Source of the DNA: Shinella yambaruensis
Lineage (GTDB): Bacteria > Pseudomonadota > Alphaproteobacteria > Rhizobiales > Rhizobiaceae
Assembly (NCBI RefSeq): GCF_022899355.1
Contig: NZ_JALJCK010000004.1
Span: 372,001-436,000, forward strand
Direction of reading: 5' to 3'
Length of the DNA: 64,000 bases
In this document: piece after piece, positions 26,160-33,880 of the stretch
How positions within the stretch are numbered: the stretch's first letter is position 1
Layout: every line of letters starts with the position of its first letter
The notes under the pieces: generated by a model
The model's input: only the letters and a program-made list of their open reading frames with translations
Databases searched by the model: none
What the model was told of the DNA's origin: nothing
Translations under genes and position numbers: made by a program

Positions 26160-26972
26160 ATGCACGAGAAGGAAAGACATCGGATCATTCTGTCCGCGGT
26201 TCAGGAAAAGCCGGTCGTCACCGTGCCCGAGCTGGTGGACCTGACCGACAGTTCGGAAGCGACGATCCGGCGCGACATCGCGGCGCTGCATGTGCAGAAG
26301 AAGCTGCGCCGGGTGCGCGGCGGGGCGGAGGCATTGCATCCGCCGCAATTCGTCGGCCTCGCCGGCCGGCCCTTCACCGTCAACGAAACCCTCAACACCC
26401 GCCAGAAGCAGGCGATCGCCAAGGAGGCGGTCGCGCTCTGCGAGGATGGCGACCCGATCATCATCAACGGCGGCACCACCACGTTCCAGATGGTGCATTT
26501 CCTGACCAACCGCCGCATGCAGGTCTTCACCAACTCGTTCAACATCGCCGAGCACCTGCTGAAGCACTCGAAGAACACGATCATGCTCTCCGGCGGCACG
26601 ATCTACCGCGAGCAGAACATCGTGCTCAGCCCCTTCGACAATGACGTGACGCGCAATTTCTATGCGCGCCGCATGTTCATGGGCGCGCAGGGCCTCGGGC
26701 CGCTCGGCCTGATGGAGGCCGATCCGCTGCTGATCCAGGCCGAACAGAAGCTGATCGACCAGGCGGACGAACTCGTCGTGCTGGTCGATTCCACGAAATT
26801 CAAGAAGCGCTCCAGCCTCATCCTGTGCGGGCTGAAGCGCATCGCCACCATCATCACGGATTCGGGCATCGAGGACAGGGATGCCGCGATGCTGGAGGAG
26901 GCCGGCGTCAACCTGATCGTCGCGAACGTTCAGGCCGACGCCAAGACTGGGAATGCACCCTCATCGGCGTGA
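26160..26972 (+). CDS. rhaR: DeoR-family regulator of L-rhamnose catabolism
   Basis: This 270-residue repressor has an N-terminal winged helix-turn-helix (RIILSAVQEKPVVTVPEL, then SSEATIRRDIAAL at about residues 25-38, the DeoR signature) and a C-terminal DeoR sensor domain related to ISOCOT sugar-phosphate isomerases (INGGTTTFQM, TNSFNIAEHL, MLSGG). Its effector is likely a phosphorylated rhamnose intermediate. ATG 26160 has GGAGG upstream; an in-frame codon at 26112 lies inside the operator and was rejected. It heads the rightward unit and in R. leguminosarum represses the rha genes. Confidence 0.92.
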   Translation: MHEKERHRIILSAVQEKPVVTVPELVDLTDSSEATIRRDIAALHVQKKLRRVRGGAEALHPPQFVGLAGRPFTVNETLNTRQKQAIAKEAVALCEDGDPIIINGGTTTFQMVHFLTNRRMQVFTNSFNIAEHLLKHSKNTIMLSGGTIYREQNIVLSPFDNDVTRNFYARRMFMGAQGLGPLGLMEADPLLIQAEQKLIDQADELVVLVDSTKFKKRSSLILCGLKRIATIITDSGIEDRDAAMLEEAGVNLIVANVQADAKTGNAPSSA

Positions 26973-27002
26973 GGCCGATGGATTTCACTGGGAGGAGACG
27001 TC

Positions 27003-27992
27003 GTGAAAATCCTGAAGACATTGCTTGTGACGGCGGCCGTTTCGGTCGCGCTGATCGCCAACACCGCGCAGGCGGAAACCAAGAAGATCGCCCTCGTCGT
27101 CAAGGCGCTCGGCATCGGCTTCTTCGAGGCCGCCAACAAGGGCGCGCAGGAGGCCGCCAAGGAACTTGGCGACGTCGAGGTCATCTATACCGGCCCGACG
27201 ACGACGACCGCCGAAGGCCAGATCGAGGTGATCAACTCGCTGATCGCCCAGAAGGTCGATGCCATCGCCGTCTCGGCGAACGATACCAATGCACTGGTGC
27301 CGGCCCTGAAGAAGGCGATGGACCGCGGCATCAAGGTGATCTCGTGGGATTCGGGCGTCGCGCCCGAGGGCCGTTCGATGCATCTCAACCCGTCGTCGAA
27401 CCCGCTGATCGGCAACATGATCATCAAGCTCGCCGCCGATAACCTGCCCGAGGGCGGGGACGTCGCCGTGCTCTCGGCGACCGCCACCTCGACGAACCAG
27501 AACACCTGGATCGCGGAGATGAACAAGGTGCTGCCCAACTACAAGGGCATCAACGTGGTCGCCACCGTCTATGGCGACGACCTTGCCGACAAGTCCTATC
27601 GCGAGACGCAGGGCCTCATCCAGTCGCATCCGAACCTGAAGGCGATCATCGCGCCGACCTCCGTCGGCATCGTCGCCGCCGCGCAGGCCGTCACCGATGC
27701 CGGCAAGATCGGCCAGATCAATGTGACGGGCCTCGGCCTTCCCTCGGAGATGGCCGGCCATGTGAAGTCGGGCGCGTCCAAATCCTTCGCGATCTGGAAC
27801 CCGATCGACCTCGGCTATTCGGCGACGATGATCGCCTATGACCTGATCGGCGGTGCGGAAGCCAAGCCCGGCGCGGAGCTGAAGATGGGCCGCATGGGCA
27901 CGGTCAAGCTCGACGACAACAATGAGGGCGCGATGGCCGACCCGTTCGTCTACGATGCCTCGAACGTCGAGGAATTCGCCAAGATCTTCTGA
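27003..27992 (+). CDS. rhaS: L-rhamnose ABC transporter substrate-binding protein
   Basis: This 329-residue periplasmic protein captures rhamnose for RhaTPQ. A signal peptide covers residues 1-24 (hydrophobic core then NTAQA, cleavage before ETKK). The mature protein has the periplasmic-binding-protein type 1 pattern of sugar binders: KIALVVKALGIGFFEAANKG, VDAIAVSANDTNAL and IKVISWDSGV. It starts at GTG 27003 with GGGAGGAG in front. It is 30 bp after rhaR; a RIME-like repeat separates it from rhaT, which may tune relative expression of the binding protein against the membrane parts. Confidence 0.94.
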   Translation: MKILKTLLVTAAVSVALIANTAQAETKKIALVVKALGIGFFEAANKGAQEAAKELGDVEVIYTGPTTTTAEGQIEVINSLIAQKVDAIAVSANDTNALVPALKKAMDRGIKVISWDSGVAPEGRSMHLNPSSNPLIGNMIIKLAADNLPEGGDVAVLSATATSTNQNTWIAEMNKVLPNYKGINVVATVYGDDLADKSYRETQGLIQSHPNLKAIIAPTSVGIVAAAQAVTDAGKIGQINVTGLGLPSEMAGHVKSGASKSFAIWNPIDLGYSATMIAYDLIGGAEAKPGAELKMGRMGTVKLDDNNEGAMADPFVYDASNVEEFAKIF

Positions 27993-28017
27993 TCTGGCGT
28001 TGCTGAGCGGAACGACG

Positions 28018-28128
28018 CCCCTCATCCGGCCTGCCGGCCACCTTCTCCCCGCAAGCGGGGAGAAGGAGACGTGCCGCAACGCCTCCGTTCCCTCGCCCCG
28101 CTTGCGGGGAGAGGGCCAGGGTGAGGGG
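28018..28128 (+). repeat. RIME-like palindromic intergenic element, copy 1
   Basis: A 111-bp element bounded by CCCCTCA and TGAGGGG, holding two internal palindromes built on CTCCCCGC and GCGGGGAG (about 28043-28064 and 28092-28113). It lies between rhaS and rhaT. A related copy in opposite orientation is at 55661-55797. The structure matches the RIME/intergenic mosaic elements known in rhizobia; transcribed, it would form two strong hairpins. Confidence 0.75.
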
Positions 28129-28211
28129 CGGCCGAGCCCGCATTGCCCGCTATCGAGCATGAAACCCAACCGGTGGACGACGACTTGCTGCAGGACACGA
28201 CCACATCGCGG

Positions 28212-29708
28212 ATGAAGCCCGCCATCGCGCTCGAAGGGATCTCGAAAACCTTCCCCGGCGTGCGCGCGCTCAGCGAGGTTTCGCTCGCGCTCTATCCGGG
28301 CTCGGTGACGGCGCTGGTCGGCGAGAACGGGGCCGGCAAGTCGACGCTGGTGAAGATCCTCACCGGCATCTACCAGCCGGACGAGGGCAGCATCCGCGTC
28401 GACGGCGCGGAGACCCATTTCCCCACCGCCAATGCGGCGGCGAAAGCCGGCGTCACCGCGATCCATCAGGAAACCGTGCTCTTCGACGAACTGTCCGTTG
28501 CCGAGAACATCTTTCTCGGCCACGCCCCGCGCACTCGTCTCGGCCTCATCGACTGGCGACGAATGAACGCCGACGCCCGCGCGCTGCTCGCCCGCGTCGG
28601 GGCCGATCTCGACCCGTCGATCCGCCTGCGCGACCTCGGCATCGCCAGCAAGCACCTCGTCGCCATCGCCCGCGCCCTTTCCATCGACGCCCGCGTCGTC
28701 ATTATGGACGAGCCGACGGCGGCTTTGTCGCACAAGGAAATCCACGAGCTTTACGAGCTGGTCGACCGGCTGAAGGCGGACGGCAAGGCGATCCTCTTCA
28801 TCTCCCACAAGTTCGACGAGATCTTTCGCATCGCCGACCGCTACACCGTCTTCCGCGACGGGCGCATGGTGGGCGAGGGGCTGATTTCTGAGACGACGCA
28901 GGACGATCTCGTGCGCCTCATGGTCGGCCGCGATGTCGGCCAGGTTTTCCCGAAGCAGGACGTCGCCATCGGCGAGCCGGTTCTCACCGTCTCCGGCTAT
29001 CGCCATCCGACGGAATTCGAGGACATCCATTTCGAGCTGCGCCGCGGCGAGATCCTTGGCTTCTACGGCCTCGTCGGCGCGGGGCGCTCGGAATTCATGC
29101 AATCGCTGATCGGCATCACGAAACCATCGGCCGGCGCGATAAAGCTGCATGGCGAGATCAAGGTCATCCGCTCGCCGGCCGAGGCGATTGCGGCCGGCAT
29201 CGTCTATGTGCCGGAGGAGCGCGGCCGGCAGGGCGCGATCATCGGCCTGCCGATCTTCCAGAACGTCACGCTGCCCTCGCTCTCGCGCACCTCGCGCGCC
29301 GGTTTCCTGCGCATGGCGGAGGAATTCGCGCTTGCGCGGGACTATACGTCGCGCCTCGATCTGCGCGCCGCCTCGCTCGACCAGGATGTCGGCACGCTTT
29401 CGGGCGGCAACCAGCAGAAGGTGGTGATCGCCAAGTGGCTCGCCACAAGGCCGAAGGTCATCATCCTCGACGAGCCGACCAAGGGCATCGACATCGGCTC
29501 CAAGGCCGCGGTGCACGCCTTCATGAGCGAGCTTGCCGCCTCGGGCCTCAGCGTCATCATGGTGTCTTCGGAAATCCCCGAGATCATGGGCATGGCCGAT
29601 CGGGTCATCGTCATGCGCGAAGGCCGCATCGCCGGCCGTTTCGAGCGGGCGGAGCTGACGGCGGAAAAGCTGGTGCGCGCCGCCGCCGGCATCGAGGAGG
29701 CTGCCTGA
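28212..29708 (+). CDS. rhaT: L-rhamnose ABC transporter ATP-binding protein
   Basis: This 498-residue protein carries two ABC ATPase domains, as in RbsA/XylG-type sugar importers. The first has Walker A GENGAGKST at residues 37-45 and Walker B VVIMDEPTAAL, with a reduced signature region. The second (from about residue 260) has a degenerate Walker A (GLVGAGRSE), a good signature LSGGNQQKV and Walker B IILDEPTKGID. The asymmetry is normal for this class. ATG 28212 begins where the family begins (MKPAIALEGISKTFPG), though no strong ribosome binding site precedes it; TTG 28143 and other upstream in-frame codons are possible. Its stop overlaps the rhaP ATG by one base. Confidence 0.92.
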   Translation: MKPAIALEGISKTFPGVRALSEVSLALYPGSVTALVGENGAGKSTLVKILTGIYQPDEGSIRVDGAETHFPTANAAAKAGVTAIHQETVLFDELSVAENIFLGHAPRTRLGLIDWRRMNADARALLARVGADLDPSIRLRDLGIASKHLVAIARALSIDARVVIMDEPTAALSHKEIHELYELVDRLKADGKAILFISHKFDEIFRIADRYTVFRDGRMVGEGLISETTQDDLVRLMVGRDVGQVFPKQDVAIGEPVLTVSGYRHPTEFEDIHFELRRGEILGFYGLVGAGRSEFMQSLIGITKPSAGAIKLHGEIKVIRSPAEAIAAGIVYVPEERGRQGAIIGLPIFQNVTLPSLSRTSRAGFLRMAEEFALARDYTSRLDLRAASLDQDVGTLSGGNQQKVVIAKWLATRPKVIILDEPTKGIDIGSKAAVHAFMSELAASGLSVIMVSSEIPEIMGMADRVIVMREGRIAGRFERAELTAEKLVRAAAGIEEAA

Positions 29709-30691
29709 TGAAGGTCCTGCTGAAGAACCGCGAAATGCTGCTGGTCGTGGCGATCGCCCTGTTGGTGGCGCTGATCGCCCTGCGCTTCCCGCCCTTCGTG
29801 ACGCCGCGCAACCTCGCCAATGTCTATAATGACACGTCGATCCTGATCATCCTGGCGCTCGGCCAGATGGCCGTCATCCTGACGCGCTGCATCGACCTGT
29901 CCATGGCGGCGAACCTCGCGCTTTCCGGCATGGTCGCGGCCATGCTGAACGCCGCCATGCCCGGCCTGCCGATCCCGCTGATCATCCTCGTCGCGATGGC
30001 GCTCGGAGCCGTGCTCGGCGCGATCAACGGCCTCCTCGTCTGGAAGCTCGATATCCCGCCCATCGTCGTCACGCTTGGCACGCTCACCATCTATCGCGGC
30101 CTGATCTTCCTTCTCTCCGGCGGCGCTTGGATCAACGCGCACCAGATGAGCGACGCCTTCAAGGCGCTGCCGCGCACCGCATTTCTCGGCTTCCCGCTGC
30201 TCTCCTGGCTGTCGCTGGTCATCATCGCGCTGATGGTGGTGGTGATGCGCCTGACGCCGCCCGGCCGCGCCTTCTTCGCCGTCGGCGGCAATCCGCATGC
30301 CGCTGTCTATACCGGCATCGATGTCGGCCGCACCCGTTTCCTCGCCTATTGCCTGTCGGGCACGCTCGCCGGCCTTTCCGGCTATCTCTGGGTCTCGCGC
30401 TATGCGGTCGCCTATGTCGATATCGCGGCCGGCTTCGAACTCGATATCATCGCGGCCTGCGTCATCGGCGGCGTGTCGATCGCCGGCGGCATCGGCTCGG
30501 TTGGCGGGGCAGTGCTCGGCGCGCTGTTCCTCGGCGTCATCAAGAATGCGCTGCCGGTCGTGAACATCTCGCCCTTCGCCCAGATGGCGATTTCCGGCAC
30601 GGTCATCATCATCGCCGTCGCCGTGAACGCGCGTGCCGAAAAGCGCAAGGGGCGGGTCATCCTCAGGAAAGCGGAGGCGGCCCATGGCTGA
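29708..30691 (+). CDS. rhaP: L-rhamnose ABC transporter permease 1
   Basis: This 327-residue integral membrane protein of the BPD_transp_2 (RbsC-like) class has about eight to ten hydrophobic spans. The typical IDLSMAANLALSGMVAA, WKLDIPPIVVTLGTLTIYRG and AVGGNPHAAVYTGIDVGRT segments are present. It begins at ATG 29708 (TGATG overlap with rhaT) and its last 8 bp overlap rhaQ. The two permeases together form the channel fed by RhaS and powered by RhaT. Confidence 0.93.
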   Translation: MKVLLKNREMLLVVAIALLVALIALRFPPFVTPRNLANVYNDTSILIILALGQMAVILTRCIDLSMAANLALSGMVAAMLNAAMPGLPIPLIILVAMALGAVLGAINGLLVWKLDIPPIVVTLGTLTIYRGLIFLLSGGAWINAHQMSDAFKALPRTAFLGFPLLSWLSLVIIALMVVVMRLTPPGRAFFAVGGNPHAAVYTGIDVGRTRFLAYCLSGTLAGLSGYLWVSRYAVAYVDIAAGFELDIIAACVIGGVSIAGGIGSVGGAVLGALFLGVIKNALPVVNISPFAQMAISGTVIIIAVAVNARAEKRKGRVILRKAEAAHG

Positions 30692-31682
30692 GACCCAGAT
30701 GGTTGCGCGCCATATCCCCGACCGGCTGGAAGGGCGCGGCGCGCGCTTGGTGAAGAGCTGGGAGACGCTGCTCGTCGCCGTGGCGCTGGCGATCTTCCTC
30801 GTCAATTCCTTCGCCTCGCCCTATTTCCTCGATCCGTGGAACCTGTCCGACGCCACCTTCAATTTTACCGAAAAGGCGATGATCGCCTTCGCCATGGCGC
30901 TGGTCATCATCTCCGGCGAGATCGACCTTTCCGTCGCCTCGGTCATCGCGCTCACTTCCACGGTGATGGGCTATGCGGTGCAACTCGGCTTCGATACACC
31001 CGCATTGGTTCTGATCGGCCTTGCCACCGGCCTCCTCTGCGGCGCCTTCAATGGCCTGCTCGTCACCGGCCTCGGCCTGCCGTCCATCGTCGTCACCATC
31101 GGCACGATGAGCCTTTTCCGCGGCCTCTCCTTCGTCATCCTCGGCGACCAGGCGTTTACCGGCTATCCGGCCAGCTTTTCCTGGTTCGGGCAGGGCTATG
31201 TCTGGTGGGTGTTCTCCTTTGAATTCTGCCTGTTCCTGGCGTTGGCCATCCTCTACGGCGTCGTCCTCCACAAGACGAATTTCGGCCGCGCCGTCTATGC
31301 CATCGGCAACAACCAGACCGCCGCGCTCTTCTCCGGCGTCCGCGTCGGCCGGGTGAAGTTCGTGCTCTTCCTGCTGACCGGCCTGATGGCGGCGGTCGCC
31401 TCGATCTGCCTCACCGCACGCCTCGGCTCGACACGCCCCTCCATCGCGCTCGGCTGGGAGCTGGAAGTGGTGACGATGGTCGTGCTCGGCGGCGTCAACA
31501 TCCTCGGCGGCTCGGGCACCATCCCCGGCGTGGTGCTGGCGGCGCTGATCATGGGCATGGTCACCTTCGGCTTCGGCCTCCTGAATGTGCCCGGCATCGT
31601 CATGTCGATCTTCATCGGCCTGCTCTTGATTTCCGTCATCGCCCTGCCGATCCTCTACCGGCGCTTCCGCGGGAGCCGTTGA
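30684..31682 (+). CDS. rhaQ: L-rhamnose ABC transporter permease 2
   Basis: This 332-residue BPD_transp_2 permease is the partner of RhaP. It has the same landmarks (GEIDLSVASVIALTSTVMGY, GLGLPSIVVTIGTMSLFRG, AIGNNQTAALFSGVRVGRVK, LGGVNILGGSGT) and similar topology. It starts at ATG 30684, with GGAGGCGG upstream inside the rhaP coding region, overlapping rhaP by 8 bp. It ends 3 bp before rhaU. Confidence 0.93.
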   Translation: MAETQMVARHIPDRLEGRGARLVKSWETLLVAVALAIFLVNSFASPYFLDPWNLSDATFNFTEKAMIAFAMALVIISGEIDLSVASVIALTSTVMGYAVQLGFDTPALVLIGLATGLLCGAFNGLLVTGLGLPSIVVTIGTMSLFRGLSFVILGDQAFTGYPASFSWFGQGYVWWVFSFEFCLFLALAILYGVVLHKTNFGRAVYAIGNNQTAALFSGVRVGRVKFVLFLLTGLMAAVASICLTARLGSTRPSIALGWELEVVTMVVLGGVNILGGSGTIPGVVLAALIMGMVTFGFGLLNVPGIVMSIFIGLLLISVIALPILYRRFRGSR

Positions 31683-31685
31683 GCC

Positions 31686-32000
31686 ATGGAGAAATACGCC
31701 TTTCGCATGCGGCTGAACCCCGGCATGGCGGCCGAATACAAGGCGCGGCACGATGCGATCTGGCCGGAACTCTCGGCGCTTCTGCGGGAGGCCGGCGTTT
31801 CCGACTATTCCATCCACCTCGACGAGGAGACGAACCTGCTTTTCGGCGTGCTTCGGCGGCGGGAGGACCACACGATGGCGGACCTGCCGAACCATCCCGT
31901 CATGCAGCGCTGGTGGGCCCATATGGCCGATATCATGGAGACGAAGCCGGATAACGAGCCCGTCGCCGTGCCGCTCCTCACCGTCTTCCATATGGAATGA
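31686..32000 (+). CDS. rhaU: L-rhamnose mutarotase
   Basis: This 104-residue dimeric alpha/beta-barrel protein interconverts the alpha and beta anomers of L-rhamnose, feeding the form used by RhaI. The family pattern is clear: [36 protein letters not shown] and [15 protein letters not shown], with the conserved His and Tyr of the active site. Length is the family norm. It starts 3 bp after rhaQ and ends 4 bp before rhaK, so it is certainly co-transcribed. Confidence 0.95.
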   Translation: MEKYAFRMRLNPGMAAEYKARHDAIWPELSALLREAGVSDYSIHLDEETNLLFGVLRRREDHTMADLPNHPVMQRWWAHMADIMETKPDNEPVAVPLLTVFHME

Positions 32001-32004
32001 GCCG

Positions 32005-33366
32005 ATGAAAACCATCGCCGTCATCGATATCGGCAAGACGAACGCCAAGGTCGTGCTCGTCGATGGCGGGGATTTTCGCGAGGTCGCCGCCCGCACCATG
32101 CCGAACGGCGTGGTGAACGCCGCGCCCTATCCGCATTTCGACACGGAGAAACTCTGGACCTTCATTCTGGAAAGCCTCGCCGCGCTCAGCCGGGAGCGCC
32201 CGGTCGACGCCATCTCCGTCACCACGCACGGGGCCACGGCTGCCCTGGTCGGCGAAGACGGCGATCTCGTCTTGCCGGTGCTCGACTATGAGCATGACGG
32301 CCCGCAGGCGCTGGCGGAGGCGTACGGGACCATCCGGCCGCGTTTCGAAGACAGCGGCACGCCCGTCCTGCCCGTCGGGCTCAATGCGGGCCTGCAAGTC
32401 TACTGGCAGTCGAAGACGTTTCCGGACGCGTTCGGCAAGGTTCGCTGGCTGCTGATGTACGCGCAATACTGGTCCTTCCGCCTCACCGGCGTCGCCGCCA
32501 GCGAGGTGACGTCGCTCGGCTGCCATGCCGATCTCTGGGAACCGCGCAACGGCCGCTTCTCCAGCCTGGTCGAAAAAGAGGGTTGGATGAGGCTGATGCC
32601 TCCGGTGCGCAAGGCCGGCGACGTGCTCGGCCCGGTCCCGCCGGACATCGCGGCGGCGACGGGCCTGCGGCCGGATGTGCCGGTCCATTGCGGCATTCAC
32701 GATTCCAACGCCTCGCTGCTCCCCTATGTGCTGACGCGCGCCGCGCCCTATGCCGTCGTGTCTACCGGCACCTGGGTCGTGGTGATGGCGATGGGCGCAC
32801 GGCCCGTCCTGCTGGACGAGGCACGGGACACGCTGGTCAACGTCAGCGCGCTCGGCGAGCCGGTGCCGTCTGCACGCTTCATGGGCGGCCGTGCCTTTTC
32901 CACGCTCGGCGGCCGGTCCGGCGACCTGCCGGCCTCTGCCGTCGGGGAAGTGTTTCGGCGTGGCGCCATGCTGTTGCCGTCGCTGCCGCAGGAGTCCGGT
33001 CCGTTCCCCGGCCGCAGGGCGACGTGGACCGTGCCGCGCGAGGAACTGAGCGAAGAGGCGGCGCAGGCCGTCATCGCCTTCCACCTCGCCCTGATGACGG
33101 CGACCTGCCTCGACCTGATCGGCGCGGACGGACCCGTCATCGTCGAGGGGCCGTTCGCCGCCAACCGAGCCTTCCTGATGATGCTGAAGGTCGCGACGGG
33201 GCGTGCGGTGCTCGCCGGCGGCAGCGCGACCGGCACGAGCATCGGCGCCGCCTGCCTTGCTGCCGGAAGGGCACCGGAGCCGGCGCTGGTTTCGGTGGAC
33301 GGCGATCTGCCCGAGGGCGCGGCGGATTACGCGGCGCGCTGGCGAAGGCTTGCGGCCGAGGGCTGA
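32005..33366 (+). CDS. rhaK: Sugar kinase of the rhamnose pathway (rhamnulokinase role)
   Basis: This 453-residue FGGY-type kinase has the ATP-binding fold motifs VIDIGKTNAKVVLVD at the N-terminus, VSTGTWVVVMA in the middle and EGPFAANRAFL near the C-terminus, with a catalytic Asp in GIHDSNASLL. In R. leguminosarum RhaK both phosphorylates the sugar and is needed for transport by the RhaSTPQ importer, so here it probably makes rhamnulose-1-phosphate. It is the last gene of the rightward unit, starting 4 bp after rhaU. Confidence 0.92.
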   Translation: MKTIAVIDIGKTNAKVVLVDGGDFREVAARTMPNGVVNAAPYPHFDTEKLWTFILESLAALSRERPVDAISVTTHGATAALVGEDGDLVLPVLDYEHDGPQALAEAYGTIRPRFEDSGTPVLPVGLNAGLQVYWQSKTFPDAFGKVRWLLMYAQYWSFRLTGVAASEVTSLGCHADLWEPRNGRFSSLVEKEGWMRLMPPVRKAGDVLGPVPPDIAAATGLRPDVPVHCGIHDSNASLLPYVLTRAAPYAVVSTGTWVVVMAMGARPVLLDEARDTLVNVSALGEPVPSARFMGGRAFSTLGGRSGDLPASAVGEVFRRGAMLLPSLPQESGPFPGRRATWTVPREELSEEAAQAVIAFHLALMTATCLDLIGADGPVIVEGPFAANRAFLMMLKVATGRAVLAGGSATGTSIGAACLAAGRAPEPALVSVDGDLPEGAADYAARWRRLAAEG

Positions 33367-33373
33367 AGGTCGC

Positions 33374-33487
33374 TCAGAACACCCGGGCCTTGGCCGGGGT
33401 GCGCTCCGCATCGATGTCGAGAAGTAGGTAGATGGCGGCGAGCGTCGCTGCTGCGATCATCGTCGCGCCCAGTGCCAGAACAATCAT
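33374..33487 (-). CDS. 37-residue single-span membrane peptide
   Basis: A short leftward frame not overlapping any other gene encodes 37 residues. Residues 2-24 (IVLALGATMIAAATLAAIYLLL) form one membrane helix, followed by a charged tail DIDAERTPAKARVF. The ATG at 33485-33487 has a near-perfect AGGAGG site 7 bp upstream, which is why I call it real. It converges on rhaK, 7 bp beyond its stop. Function unknown; it could be a small regulatory or complex-stabilising membrane peptide. Confidence 0.55.
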   Translation of the reverse strand: MIVLALGATMIAAATLAAIYLLLDIDAERTPAKARVF

Positions 33488-33880
33488 TGCCCGTTCCTCC
33501 TGACATCATTGTCAGTCAACGGTCGCATCCTGCGCGCGCGAGCTTGCGCGAGGCTGACGCTACGTCGGATCGTTTTAATTTTAGCGATACCACAAGCAAG
33601 CCGTGAACCATTAACCTTCAGGCAAGGAATTAACCATAAACATTGGACTACACGTCGGAATGGGAAATTCGCCGTTTCTCACCCAGGCATGATGCCGAAC
33701 CGCCGTACCGGATCCGAGCCGGTATTCGAGTTTCACAGAATTTGATCATGGATCGACGGGTGGCGCCGCGCGCCGCCTCGCGAGCGCGGCTTGGGCCGCC
33801 AGCTTCTCTCCATGCGAGAATTCGGCGGCCGCCCGAAAGGCGGCCGGGCATCATGGTTTGGGAGCATACGGGTGCAGGAA
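33488..33880 (+). other. 393-bp control region upstream of the che operon
   Basis: No gene was seen. The region includes AT-rich stretches with two TTAACC boxes (around 33609 and 33630) and the element shared with the flagellin genes, listed separately. It is the likely promoter region of the whole icpA-cheT operon, and in the other direction of the 37-residue peptide. Confidence 0.55.
33686..33727 (+). promoter_or_regulatory. Late-flagellar-type promoter element, che operon copy
   Basis: GGCATGATGCCGAACCGCCG followed by two CCGG boxes, the second reading CCGGTAT at 33719. The same first block is repeated almost perfectly upstream of flaA (62346) and in part upstream of flaB (63868). GCCGA resembles the -10 of flagellar sigma-28 promoters. 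It lies 195 bp before the icpA start. Confidence 0.6.

Noticed and set aside
27993-28211. A riboswitch or small RNA between rhaS and rhaT
   Set aside because: The structured part is explained by the RIME-like element; no known riboswitch pattern was seen.
33791-33880. Longer N-terminus for the IcpA receptor
   Set aside because: The extension lacks a ribosome binding site and similarity to the family; the ATG at 33881 fits better, though not certainly.
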